Virus record (IMG/VR): IMGVR_UViG_3300046517_000256
Coordinates: 1 to 44,076 of that record
Origin: a virus
DNA length: 44,076 nt
Direction: 5' to 3' (one strand)
Part shown: positions 31,914-38,625 of the stretch, piece by piece
How the letters are laid out: each line of letters begins with the position of its first letter
Position numbering within the stretch: the stretch's first letter is position 1
Program-made: the position numbers and the translations under genes
The notes under the pieces: generated by a model
The model's database searches: none
Seen by the model: only the letters and a program-made list of their open reading frames with translations
Told to the model about the DNA's origin: nothing

Positions 31914-32086
31914 AGCCAATACCGATCAACCGCAGATTGCAAGTATCTAAAATGGACTTCCTTGTCCTATTGCTGGCAGCAGCTAGGAACAAGGCAGCTC
32001 TCACATTGGACTTCACGCTGTGCCAAGAGCTTGAGCAAGAGATACGCATACTTCTCGAACAGTGGATGTCGAAAGGACGGCCATGA
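31910..32086 (+). CDS. Small hypothetical protein (58 aa)
   Basis: The ATG at 31910 and the TGA at 32084 are both in ATGA overlaps with neighbours. The product MKPIPINRRLQVSKMDFLVL then LTLDFTLCQELEQEIRILLE is helical. Its place in a chain of coupled small early genes supports expression. Function unknown. Confidence 0.62.
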   Translation: MKPIPINRRLQVSKMDFLVLLLAAARNKAALTLDFTLCQELEQEIRILLEQWMSKGRP

Positions 32087-32247
32087 GCGACTGGGAGTCT
32101 CAAGAATTAGAGCGAGAGCGCAGGATACGCAGAGTTAAGATGGATCTATTCTGGTATCGCCATGGCCATGAGATTGAGTGCATTGGGGCATTTGTCGGCT
32201 TGCTCATGCTTTGCGTGGCTGCTGTAATGTTTATGGCTGCCTACTAG
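32083..32247 (+). CDS. Small tail-anchored membrane protein (54 aa)
   Basis: The ATG at 32083 overlaps the upstream stop (ATGA). A charged N-terminal half (MSDWESQELERERRIRRVKM) is followed by one transmembrane helix at the C-terminus (IGAFVGLLMLCVAAVMFMAA). The topology would place the charged part in the cytoplasm. Its end overlaps the RusA gene on the opposite strand by 4 nt, a convergent junction. Role unknown. Confidence 0.65.
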   Translation: MSDWESQELERERRIRRVKMDLFWYRHGHEIECIGAFVGLLMLCVAAVMFMAAY

Positions 32248-32681
32248 TGGCTGGCTCTGCGCCGTGTCGTGTATCTGGCAAGGGAGCGGGGCTTGCCATT
32301 GACAGTAACAGCGTCAAGGTCGGTGATGGTAAAGCAGGTTTTGACTTCCTTGCCTACCACTTCCCGCACATCCAAGTCAATCCACTTGGCTGAGTCATCC
32401 ACAATGCACTGTAACCCCTTGAGAGCATCATTGGGAATCTTTGCCACTGAGTGCAAGTTATCGGGATCAAAGGAACCCTTGTGATGCACGACAATCTCGA
32501 TTCGGACTCTGTGACTTAATTGCTGCCATGCCCTCAGCCGTCCCATGTCATGCACGCCTAACTCCGCTCGCATCATCTCTTGCCATTCCGTCACTGCCCT
32601 GTGCCGGAACGTCCAGTGCTTGCGGGATAACAGGTTGATGGTCGGAGGCATGGCCGGAACGACAAAGGTTATGATGCCCAA
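32244..32681 (-). CDS. rusA: RusA-like Holliday junction resolvase
   Basis: This gene codes for 145 residues with a TTG start at 32681 (AGGA 6 nt upstream). FVVPAMPPTINLLSRKHW at the N-terminus, KGSFDPDNLHSVAKIPNDAL and CIVDDSAKWIDLDV match the RusA fold, with the conserved Asp residues of DPDN and DD that bind Mg2+. RusA cuts four-way junctions symmetrically during recombination and packaging. It ends the minus-strand early block and works naturally with the ERF protein at 33635. Confidence 0.88.
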   Translation of the reverse strand: MGIITFVVPAMPPTINLLSRKHWTFRHRAVTEWQEMMRAELGVHDMGRLRAWQQLSHRVRIEIVVHHKGSFDPDNLHSVAKIPNDALKGLQCIVDDSAKWIDLDVREVVGKEVKTCFTITDLDAVTVNGKPRSLARYTTRRRASH

Positions 32682-32986
32682 AGTTTTTCCTGTACCGCTG
32701 GCATTGGTCGGCGAATGATGTATTCATAGCAACCACTGTGAGGCTCGCCACGCCGCCGCTTCTCCATGATCCATGAGCCAAAGCGTGCTTTCTTGAGATT
32801 GCGAAGCTGTGCCGATATGGAGGCTTCCGGGTATTGTGTCAGAATGTTAATCTCCCGCAGCGTTAACCATTGCTCATTTCGTGACGCGTGGAGCATAGTG
32901 TCGCGGATCACTTCCATCTGTGTCCATAGCCGTTCACCATCGAGTGTGGGCACAAATTCTGCCCCATTGAACTGTGTTGTGTGCAT
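32669..32986 (-). CDS. Winged-helix DNA-binding protein
   Basis: This gene codes for 105 residues from the ATG at 32986, with GGAG 5 nt upstream. The segment WLTLREINILTQYPEASISA then QLRNLKKARFGSWIMEKRRR and YEYIIRRP is the helix-helix-wing pattern of phage MarR/DUF-like winged helices. It may regulate or act in replication. It overlaps the RusA start by 13 nt and the previous gene by 53 nt in another frame, a larger overlap than usual here. Confidence 0.7.
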   Translation of the reverse strand: MHTTQFNGAEFVPTLDGERLWTQMEVIRDTMLHASRNEQWLTLREINILTQYPEASISAQLRNLKKARFGSWIMEKRRRGEPHSGCYEYIIRRPMPAVQEKLWAS

Positions 32987-33113
32987 CGCATCTCCTGATA
33001 AAAGACTTTGGATCTTCACAATCTATAAACCCACCAGGCCGAATCTTGTCCGGTGTCAACTCTACCCAGAAGCGAGTGGCCTCACTTTCGCAGCCTGGAT
33101 AGTCGCACTTCAT
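32934..33113 (-). CDS. Small zinc-finger-like protein (59 aa)
   Basis: The ATG at 33113 is in an ATGA overlap with the small membrane protein. The sequence MKCDYPGCESEATRFWVEL and FIRRCDAHNTVQWG has a CxxxxC and a CxxH pair, suggesting one zinc site. Proteins with this CDYPGC...RCDxH design recur in phages and bacteria without a known role. Confidence 0.68.
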   Translation of the reverse strand: MKCDYPGCESEATRFWVELTPDKIRPGGFIDCEDPKSFIRRCDAHNTVQWGRICAHTRW

Positions 33114-33208
33114 TTGAGCACCCCGTATCGGAATAGAATTGCGGTTATGACGACACCAAGCGTGAATCCAAATAGAAACAATGTCAGCCGCTCCGTCCAA
33201 TGCGTCAA
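33110..33208 (-). CDS. Small single-span membrane protein (32 aa)
   Basis: A TTG at 33208 overlaps the zinc-ribbon stop (TTGA) and has AAGGTG 5 nt upstream. The product MTHWTERLTLFLFGFTLGVV then ITAILFRYGVLK is one transmembrane helix. A 76-residue frame exists if an upstream ATG at 33340 is used, but its first half only shadows the zinc-ribbon gene in another frame, so the short form is preferred. Confidence 0.58.
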   Translation of the reverse strand: MTHWTERLTLFLFGFTLGVVITAILFRYGVLK

Positions 33209-33345
33209 GCTGCCACCTTCTTCCTGCGCGGTCGGTTCCACAAGTAGCTCTTGCACTTGCCGCAAAACCGTGGAGGGTCTACCCGTGGCACCCAACTCCT
33301 GCCGCATCGCTGGCAAAGGAACTGTTTTACTTTGATCCATCTCAT
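33205..33345 (-). CDS. Zinc-ribbon protein (46 aa)
   Basis: The ATG at 33345 starts MRWIKVKQFLCQRCGRSWVP then PPRFCGKCKSYLWNRPRRK. Two CxxC knuckles and the W-x-PR spacing form a typical phage or transcription-type zinc ribbon. The promoter at 33354-33382 predicts a transcript beginning within a few bases of the ATG, so translation may be leaderless. It is the first gene of the minus early block; a role in transcription or DNA binding is possible. Confidence 0.72.
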   Translation of the reverse strand: MRWIKVKQFLCQRCGRSWVPRVDPPRFCGKCKSYLWNRPRRKKVAA

Positions 33346-33353
33346 GCTCGATA

Positions 33354-33382
33354 CACTAATACCAGTGGTAAGCAAATGTCAA
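33354..33382 (-). promoter_or_regulatory. Divergent promoter, minus strand
   Basis: TTGACA (33382-33377), a 17-nt spacer and TTAGTG (33359-33354) drive the minus early block. The same -35, spacing and -10 occur in the opposite-facing promoter next to it. The transcript would begin at about 33347, next to the ATG at 33345. Confidence 0.62.
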
Positions 33383-33402
33383 GAAGAATGTAATAATAGG
33401 GC

Positions 33403-33431
33403 TTGACAGACTATTGACCTATGGTTTAGTG
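33403..33431 (+). promoter_or_regulatory. Divergent promoter, plus strand
   Basis: TTGACA (33403-33408), a 17-nt spacer and TTAGTG (33426-33431) precede the gene at 33453. Transcription would begin near 33438, just before the GGAGG at 33440-33444. It matches the facing promoter exactly in both boxes, and a T follows the -10 in each. Confidence 0.62.
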
Positions 33432-33452
33432 TTCTTCGTGGAGGCTGACACC

Positions 33453-33638
33453 GTGAGCGACTACAAAGACGCCATGCAAAAGATTGCCGACGAAATGGCA
33501 CAGGAGACATACGAAAAAGACTTTTACGATCTGCCGCAGCATTTGCAAATGGAAGTCTACAACGAGGCAATGGCCGAATACGTCAATCGCCTATGTGACC
33601 AAGCCGACCAAATGCTAGACGCATCGAGGGAACAATGA
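33453..33638 (+). CDS. Small acidic helical protein upstream of ERF
   Basis: This gene codes for 61 residues from a GTG at 33453 with GGAGG 8 nt upstream. A longer ATG frame at 33414 starts upstream of the promoter -10 and is rejected. MSDYKDAMQKIADEMAQETY and YNEAMAEYVNRLCDQADQM are helical and acidic. It overlaps the ERF start by 4 nt. Function unknown. Confidence 0.7.
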   Translation: MSDYKDAMQKIADEMAQETYEKDFYDLPQHLQMEVYNEAMAEYVNRLCDQADQMLDASREQ

Positions 33639-34681
33639 CAGACGAGGCAAAGCCGAAGGGATTGATCATCAAGTTATGCGAAGTGATGGCCGAAGTTGGC
33701 TACGTCGCCAAGCGTGGAGAGAACGAAAAACACCACTACAAATATGCCACTGAAGCCGACCTGGTTGACGCCATCCGCGATAAACTCGCCACACGAAATA
33801 TCTTCCTTTTTCCCGACGTGGTTTCCACTGATCGGGCATTGCTCTATACGACACAGAGCGGTTCTGGCATGTACATCACCGATGTAATGGTCAAGTGGAC
33901 CTTCATTGACGGCGATACCGGAGAAACACGCGAATGCCATATGCCGGGATGCGGCACCGACATGCAGGACAAGGGAGTCTATAAGGCCATTACGGGAAGT
34001 GAGAAGTATGTACTGAAGAATGCTTTCCTCATCCCGACTGGTGATGATCCCGAAAAGGAAGAACGGGGCAGCAAGGAAGCAGCTTCGGAAGTCGCGCAAG
34101 CCAAGATCGGGGCCGCCAAGAAAGTCAAAGTATCCTTCTCGCCCGATGACACCATGTTTGTCTATGGCCCTGGCTGCATCTTCGTTGACACTGTGCTCAA
34201 GTCATCAGCCACCAAGAATGTATTGGGCCAGTGGATTGTGAACAAGAAAGATGGCCCAGAAGTTCTCAAGGCTCTCGGTGAAGCAGGCGTAGAAGTCACT
34301 GAGGAGCCATACACAGTTCCCCCGTCTGGGGGCAATCCAGCAGCGCCAAAGGCTCCGCCGTCTTCCCCTAAGGCGGCGGAGAGTTCTCCAGGTGTAATGA
34401 AGGGCTACTTGCTGGACATCAAGCAGCTAAAAACAAAGAAGGGGCAACAGTACCTTGCTGCAACGATTGATGGCGTAACTGGATCGGTGTTTGACAATCC
34501 GATGGTGGACTTGGCCGACGGTTCGCAGTTGAAGCTATTTAGTCTGCTACTGGAATCGAAGGGATTGGCCGTCACCGCATACATTCAGCACGCGGGGCAG
34601 TACACCAATTTCACTGGGTTCTCCCGCATTGGCAAACATCAGTGGGAAGACAATATGCCTGTGAGAAGCCTCAATGACTAG
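33635..34681 (+). CDS. erf: ERF-family single-strand annealing protein
   Basis: This gene codes for 348 residues. The N-terminal domain shows the ERF pattern: CEVMAEVGYVAKRGENEKHH, YKYATEADLVDAIRDKLATR, and the conserved AITGSEKYVLKNAFLIPTGD. A Pro/Ala/Ser-rich linker (about 235-265) joins a C-terminal OB-like domain (GYLLDIKQLKTKKGQQYLAA, then FTGFSRIGKHQW). ERF proteins anneal single strands in phage recombination and circularisation. It probably cooperates with the RusA resolvase. The start is in an ATGA overlap. Confidence 0.87.
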   Translation: MTDEAKPKGLIIKLCEVMAEVGYVAKRGENEKHHYKYATEADLVDAIRDKLATRNIFLFPDVVSTDRALLYTTQSGSGMYITDVMVKWTFIDGDTGETRECHMPGCGTDMQDKGVYKAITGSEKYVLKNAFLIPTGDDPEKEERGSKEAASEVAQAKIGAAKKVKVSFSPDDTMFVYGPGCIFVDTVLKSSATKNVLGQWIVNKKDGPEVLKALGEAGVEVTEEPYTVPPSGGNPAAPKAPPSSPKAAESSPGVMKGYLLDIKQLKTKKGQQYLAATIDGVTGSVFDNPMVDLADGSQLKLFSLLLESKGLAVTAYIQHAGQYTNFTGFSRIGKHQWEDNMPVRSLND

Positions 34682-34931
34682 GCAGGAGCTGATTGAGTGG
34701 GCCAAGGCTTGCCCAGAGGAAGATGGTTTTGTGCCCGTCAACAGCCATCGCCGTGCCAAGCAGCGCAAGTCTATGGGCGAGCGAGACAAAATGATCCGTA
34801 TTCCAGCATCGTGCTGGCGTGACTTTGAAAGTGTGCTGGCAATGGTCGAAGCCAAACTTGGTGCTCATGCCCGGGAGATACAAATCGACTTCATCAGCAC
34901 ATCCATCCGGCATCTACTGGAAGGCGAGTAA
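34674..34931 (+). CDS. Hypothetical helical protein
   Basis: This gene codes for 85 residues. The ATG at 34674 overlaps the ERF stop by 8 nt. MTRQELIEWAKACPEEDGFV, then SHRRAKQRKSMGERDKMIRI and a C-terminal helix. It ends in an overlap with the HNH gene. No domain recognised. Confidence 0.68.
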   Translation: MTRQELIEWAKACPEEDGFVPVNSHRRAKQRKSMGERDKMIRIPASCWRDFESVLAMVEAKLGAHAREIQIDFISTSIRHLLEGE

Positions 34932-35257
34932 TGCGCGGCGCCAAGATCGACATCCCGGCCACCCGCATAGCATTTACTACCGGGGAGTTCAAGGACAAGC
35001 GCAGTTTCATCTCGACCAAGGGAAGCCAGTACTTGCATGGCGAAGACATTGGCAGAGTCCGGGCGCAAGTCATGGAGCGGGACAAGTGGCGTTGCCGGGA
35101 GTGCGGAATCCTTACCAGCGATGACTACTTTTCCACGCATCCCTGCAAGGCCGAACTTGACCATATCAAGAACAAGCCATGGGAACGTACCGACGATCTG
35201 AGTAACTTGCGCTGCATGTGTCACAAATGCCACGGAATGAGGCATGGCCGATGGTGA
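34931..35257 (+). CDS. HNH endonuclease
   Basis: This gene codes for 108 residues. RAQVMERDKWRCRECGILTS, CKAELDHIKNKPWERTDDL and LRCMCHKCHGMRHGRW are the classic HNH core, with two CxxC zinc pairs, the catalytic LDHI and the terminal HxxH. It could be a homing enzyme or a packaging-associated HNH nuclease. Lying in the recombination region away from the terminase favours homing or DNA processing. It overlaps both neighbours. Confidence 0.85.
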   Translation: MRGAKIDIPATRIAFTTGEFKDKRSFISTKGSQYLHGEDIGRVRAQVMERDKWRCRECGILTSDDYFSTHPCKAELDHIKNKPWERTDDLSNLRCMCHKCHGMRHGRW

Positions 35258-35472
35258 GAAAAACATTTGACAGGGCCAAAGTAGTTACCCTCGCCAAGCA
35301 GGGCGTGGAGATCAAGTACATTGCCCAAAGATTGGGCATTACCTCGCAGACCGTGTGGGAGGTTCTGACCAAGGCCGGCGTTGGAACCAGTAAGCGAGCG
35401 CAGATCGAGCGAGGGCCATATGTTCCCTTTGGGCCAGAGCGGAAGAATCAACCGAAGAGGATAAAGAAATGA
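35251..35472 (+). CDS. Helix-turn-helix protein
   Basis: This gene codes for 73 residues from the ATG at 35251, which overlaps the HNH stop by 7 nt. VVTLAKQGVEIKYIAQRLGI and TSQTVWEVLTKAG form a resolvase/homeodomain-like helix-turn-helix. A basic tail (ERKNQPKRIKK) may add DNA contacts. A small regulator or recombination accessory is likely. Confidence 0.7.
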   Translation: MVRKTFDRAKVVTLAKQGVEIKYIAQRLGITSQTVWEVLTKAGVGTSKRAQIERGPYVPFGPERKNQPKRIKK

Positions 35473-35558
35473 GATGGCTACTAAGTGTTCTGTTTCCTTA
35501 CCGCAAGACTTGGATGGAAGACACGCGGCCAAGGCTGTGGCACATACGGCAGAAGTAG
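35469..35558 (+). CDS. Possible very small protein (29 aa)
   Basis: An ATG in an ATGA overlap with the HTH gene opens MRWLLSVLFPYRKTWMEDTR, then RLWHIRQK. An alternative 37-residue frame starts at 35474. Nothing but the coupling supports either one. Confidence 0.3.
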   Translation: MRWLLSVLFPYRKTWMEDTRPRLWHIRQK

Positions 35559-36105
35559 ACGGGACCGTGGTACGCCTTGCACCGTAACGTCCGGTGACCG
35601 GTTCCCGAAGCCATCGTGCCGGCATATGGCAGAACGGCCCCGTAAGTGCATGGTGCCCGATTTAGGTGCAGTATGGCAATACATTTTTTGCTTTATGACT
35701 AGTCATGGACGTTAATTGCAAGGCAAGGCTTGACAAGGATGCCTGTGATGGGATACGAGTATAGACCATCGGTATTGGGATGTGGCGGGCGTGCTGTAAA
35801 CTTCTTGACCGGAGCCCGCAGCCACCGCCACTTATCCCTTTCCGATGAGGTTCCGGTCAATGTCCACAAAATCGCCCACGGAATATGTGAACAGCGTGCG
35901 TGTCGCGCATTGCCCGTATCGAGATACTGTCGGCCAGATACCTCAGATGGCCCGACAAGTCTACGACCTCGCGGAGTAGCGAGGCAAAGTTGTGGCGTAT
36001 GGCTTGCGATAAAGGCTGGTAACAGTCGAGGGACGCAAGGCATCTACCCATACCCCAACTACTCCATGAAGACTCACTTCTACTACTGAGGGAATTGGAG
36101 TTTGT
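35559..36105. other. Region without a confident gene
   Basis: The plus strand has a 119-residue open frame (35730-36089) with unusual Cys/Arg-rich composition and no SD. A pair of coupled short frames lies at about 35775-35980, the second being MRFRSMSTKSPTEYVNSVRV and on. A perfect palindrome ATGACTAGTCAT lies at 35695-35706, and a TTGACA at 35730-35735 has only a poor -10. It may be regulatory, decayed or hold short genes. Confidence 0.45.
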
Positions 36106-36405
36106 GTGAAAAAATACCACAACCATCAATGGGAAAAAGACCATCCCGATAGGCGCAATAAATTGATTCTACGGTATCGGAGAAAACATCCAGAGCAATA
36201 CTCGGCACATAAAGCAGTAGAAAATGCTTTATCAAGGGGAAGGCTGGTAAGACCATCGATTTGCGAAAAATGTTTAGGTGATGGAAATGGACGCATAGAG
36301 GCACACCATGCGGATTATTTAAAACGCCTAGAAGTAACGTGGCTATGTAAGAGATGCCACATGAAGGAGCATGGATATGCCGTTTCCCGCACCGCAGGAC
36401 GTTGA
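36106..36405 (+). CDS. Small HNH-type/zinc-finger endonuclease
   Basis: This gene codes for 99 residues from a GTG at 36106 with GGAG 5 nt upstream. It has a basic N-terminus (YRRKHPEQYSAHKAVENALS), then PSICEKCLGDGNGRIEAHHA, DYLKRLEVTWLCKRCHMKEH. The CxxC...HHxDY...WLCxxCHxxxH series is the pattern of short phage HNH proteins thought to be mobile endonucleases. Its N-terminal half lacks the usual basic domain of larger HNH enzymes. Confidence 0.78.
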   Translation: MKKYHNHQWEKDHPDRRNKLILRYRRKHPEQYSAHKAVENALSRGRLVRPSICEKCLGDGNGRIEAHHADYLKRLEVTWLCKRCHMKEHGYAVSRTAGR

Positions 36406-36679
36406 AGAAGATGTCTGGACCGCATGGATGGAGATTAGAAAGAGGCAAAAATGCCCGATAAACACAGACGGAGCGTATCGAGTGGTTTGCAGAACACTAC
36501 TGAAGCTGAAATGCCAAGGAAACGACCCAAACGAAGTAGTCGAGCAGAGCGTATTGAGAGGATGGCGTGGCTTGTTCCCAATGACAATGACTGGAAACAA
36601 ATATGGGAATCCATTGGCAGGGCCGCGAGGGAAGCCAAAAGCCGAAGCCATCGAAAGGGCTAACCGGAGGGTGCAATGA
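36377..36679 (+). CDS. Replication-protein C-terminal-type domain as a stand-alone gene
   Basis: This gene codes for 100 residues from the ATG at 36377, with AAGGAG 7 nt upstream. PQDVEEDVWTAWMEIRKRQK then VVEQSVLRGWRGLFPMTMTG is the W-x-x-W-(x)-R-K...S-x-x-x-G-W-x-G-L-F pattern that usually forms the C-terminal end of phage primosomal/replication-initiation proteins and binds helicase. Here it has no N-terminal DNA-binding partner in the same frame. A role in helicase loading is inferred. Confidence 0.68.
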   Translation: MPFPAPQDVEEDVWTAWMEIRKRQKCPINTDGAYRVVCRTLLKLKCQGNDPNEVVEQSVLRGWRGLFPMTMTGNKYGNPLAGPRGKPKAEAIERANRRVQ

Positions 36680-36843
36680 AACTGAAAAACAAGGCATGTC
36701 TGATGTTGATGGGCGCCAACCTACTGGTAACGAACTATGTGGACCCCGATGGCGAGTCTGAGCCTAAGCAGATTGTCTGTGAGATGGCCAACCTTCGGGT
36801 GACGATAAAGGAAAACTCCGTTCTGGTGGAGGCATTGCCATGA
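36676..36843 (+). CDS. Small hypothetical protein (55 aa)
   Basis: A GGAGG lies 6 nt before the ATG, and both ends overlap neighbours by 4 nt. MKLKNKACLMLMGANLLVTN then CEMANLRVTIKENSVLVEAL is beta-rich. No family recognised. Confidence 0.68.
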   Translation: MKLKNKACLMLMGANLLVTNYVDPDGESEPKQIVCEMANLRVTIKENSVLVEALP

Positions 36844-36854
36844 GGAGGGTGCAA

Positions 36855-37055
36855 ATGAATCTAAACGAATACTTTAACTTACCGGATACGCCGATGCGTA
36901 ATTCCCCTGTTGGCAAGCTAATGGTTAGGATCCTAGAGGAATTCCCCGACTTGGATCTGGAATTTGCTCGTACGGCGTCCAGAATCGCACTAAATGGCAC
37001 TGGGGGAGGGAATAGAATTGACGAAGCGTTGCAGAAACTGAGGAGACGGCTATGA
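36855..37055 (+). CDS. Small hypothetical protein (66 aa)
   Basis: The ATG at 36855 has GGAGG 6 nt upstream; an earlier in-frame ATG at 36840 is coupled to the previous stop. MNLNEYFNLPDTPMRNSPVG then MVRILEEFPDLDLEFARTAS is helical. It ends in an ATGA overlap with the PEP-CTERM gene. Function unknown. Confidence 0.66.
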   Translation: MNLNEYFNLPDTPMRNSPVGKLMVRILEEFPDLDLEFARTASRIALNGTGGGNRIDEALQKLRRRL

Positions 37056-37561
37056 AATACGCCTTAGCGGTTGCTTTACTGTTCTGTTCGGCAGGCTTGG
37101 CCAAGGCTGACACCATCAACCACGTCGAACTATCAGGCGCCTGGGGCAATCAAGCCACCTTCCAGACAAGTTTTAACTGGGATGTGACCACCGAGAGCCT
37201 TGTAGCCGATACCATGGTCACACAGGACACAGGCATAGGCGCTCTTACACTGGCATCCATCAGCCCTACCCGTGCGACATGGCTAGGCGATCTTGGCTAC
37301 CTCCAGTTCTACCCGCATGACCATGGCATCTTTGCGGCATTCGATACGGTGGGTGAGTGGACGACAGGGGCGTTGTTTGAACTGTGGAAGTACAACGGAG
37401 CGTTCTACTTTCCAAATGGCAGCGCCACGGCGAGCACGGGAAGTTTGACCGTGACCGATCCACCGGATACGCCTGTCAATACGCCTGAACCTGCCGAAAT
37501 CGCAATGATTTGCGTTGGTCTCCTGGGATTGGCGGCTTGGAGGAAACGTTGCGCGTCTTAG
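37052..37561 (+). CDS. Secreted PEP-CTERM sorting-domain protein
   Basis: This gene codes for 169 residues. MKYALAVALLFCSAGLAKAD is a Sec signal peptide with an AKA cleavage site. The mature part is beta-rich (NHVELSGAWGNQATFQTSFN, LQFYPHDHGIFAAFDTVGEW) and ends with NTPEPAEIAMICVGLLGLAA followed by WRKR. The Pro-Glu-Pro, a hydrophobic stretch and a basic end are the three parts of the PEP-CTERM signal, which exosortase cleaves in host bacteria. It lies inside a coupled early operon and overlaps the methyltransferase start, so it is phage-expressed. An exosortase is not in the window. Confidence 0.82.
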   Translation: MKYALAVALLFCSAGLAKADTINHVELSGAWGNQATFQTSFNWDVTTESLVADTMVTQDTGIGALTLASISPTRATWLGDLGYLQFYPHDHGIFAAFDTVGEWTTGALFELWKYNGAFYFPNGSATASTGSLTVTDPPDTPVNTPEPAEIAMICVGLLGLAAWRKRCAS

Positions 37562-38085
37562 ACCTATTCTGTGGCGCTGGTGGTGCAGCTATGGGCTTAC
37601 ACCGCGCATGGCCTGACGCGGAGATTATTGGCGTGGACATAAATCTGCAGCCGCATTACCCGTTCATGTTCGTGCAGGCCGATGCGATGACTTATCCTAT
37701 CGGTTGTGAATGCTTTATTGGCGGCTCGATCGATGCTTACCCAGAATGCTGCGATAGTTGCGGCCTAGATTATAAGTTTCATTTTGATTTCATTTGGGCT
37801 AGTCCTCCCTGTCAAGGCTATACGCTCATGCGTCATATGGGTAAGCGAGCCGGTGAGGGAGCACCGAAACTAATTGAACCAATTCGTCTACGATTAAAAT
37901 CCAGTCAAATTCCCTTTGTGATTGAAAATGTAGTCGGCGCTCCACTCGTAAATCCCATTACCATTTGTGGCTCCGACTCGGCCCCTTGTATGAAGTGCGG
38001 AGCCAAGGTCTGCCCTACCTACCGAGGGCCGTACTCTAGGGAATGGGCCAAACATTTTCAGCCCAAGGATGGCGAGGAGAAATGA
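37549..38085 (+). CDS. C5-cytosine DNA methyltransferase-like protein, short
   Basis: This gene codes for 178 residues from a TTG at 37549, with GGAGG 5 nt upstream. VLDLFCGAGGAAMGLH is motif I, FIWASPPCQGYT is motif IV with the catalytic Cys, and FVIENVVGAP is motif VI. A Cys-rich insert (CECF...CCDSCG) precedes motif IV. After ITICG the usual QRRxRxF motif VIII, target-recognition domain and motifs IX-X are missing and are replaced by CMKCGAKVC. Usual members exceed 300 residues. It may be a reduced, partnered or inactive enzyme that modifies phage or host DNA. Confidence 0.78.
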   Translation: MRVLDLFCGAGGAAMGLHRAWPDAEIIGVDINLQPHYPFMFVQADAMTYPIGCECFIGGSIDAYPECCDSCGLDYKFHFDFIWASPPCQGYTLMRHMGKRAGEGAPKLIEPIRLRLKSSQIPFVIENVVGAPLVNPITICGSDSAPCMKCGAKVCPTYRGPYSREWAKHFQPKDGEEK

Positions 38086-38615
38086 CTGAACCATCCGAGG
38101 TAGCTGCGGCGAAGGAACGCTTACGCCAACATATTGCCTGGGTAGAACAAACTGGTTCTTTTGACCCATATACATCCGACCATGGACCACCTAATAATCT
38201 AATTCAGTGCGACAAAGAAATTCCTACGAGCATCGAACCTGTCTCGTGTGGCCGCTATAAAGGGCATCCCGGTGAGTGTGAGGTTTGGGGATGGGTTACT
38301 CCTGCGCCACCGAAGTCCACTTATTCCCAGTCTGACCTTGACCACGAACTTGCCTTGCGCGAAGCGGTGTGGCGGGAGGCGGCGATTGCTGCTTTGAAAT
38401 CAGCGGAACCGAGTATCCCTATGCTTCGATGGCTCAATCGCGCCTGCGAAATACTTGCCGCTCTCCCCTCCTCCACCGAACTATTGGCGCAGCGCGAGAA
38501 GGCGCTCAAAGAATCCATTGGGGGTGTCACTTATAGCCCACCTGTTCCTCCAAGAAGCACAGATGTGGCGGCCCCCAGTGGGTATAGTGAAAAGATTCAA
38601 AGAGATGAGGACTAA
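38082..38615 (+). CDS. Hypothetical protein, last early gene
   Basis: This gene codes for 177 residues from the ATG at 38082, in an ATGA overlap with the methyltransferase and with GGAG upstream. The N-terminus is helical (AAAKERLRQHIAWVEQTGSF). A Cys-Gly segment (SCGRYKGHPGECEVWGW) looks like a small metal or structural motif. Helical sequence and a Pro/Ser tail follow. It converges with the lysis gene 10 nt away; no terminator hairpin is visible between them. Confidence 0.7.
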   Translation: MTEPSEVAAAKERLRQHIAWVEQTGSFDPYTSDHGPPNNLIQCDKEIPTSIEPVSCGRYKGHPGECEVWGWVTPAPPKSTYSQSDLDHELALREAVWREAAIAALKSAEPSIPMLRWLNRACEILAALPSSTELLAQREKALKESIGGVTYSPPVPPRSTDVAAPSGYSEKIQRDED

Positions 38616-38625
38616 GCCATAGGAG

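Noticed and set aside
33414-33452. Longer ATG start for the gene before ERF
   Set aside because: It lies upstream of the promoter -10 and has no SD; the GTG at 33453 has GGAGG at good spacing.
35695-35735. Promoter at TTGACA 35730 with the nearby palindrome as operator
   Set aside because: No acceptable -10 is present at 16-18 nt and no gene starts close by; kept only as a remark on the region.
36451-36663. A 70-residue basic ORF in another frame
   Set aside because: It overlaps the SD-supported replication-domain gene entirely and has low-complexity Arg/Ser content typical of a shadow frame.
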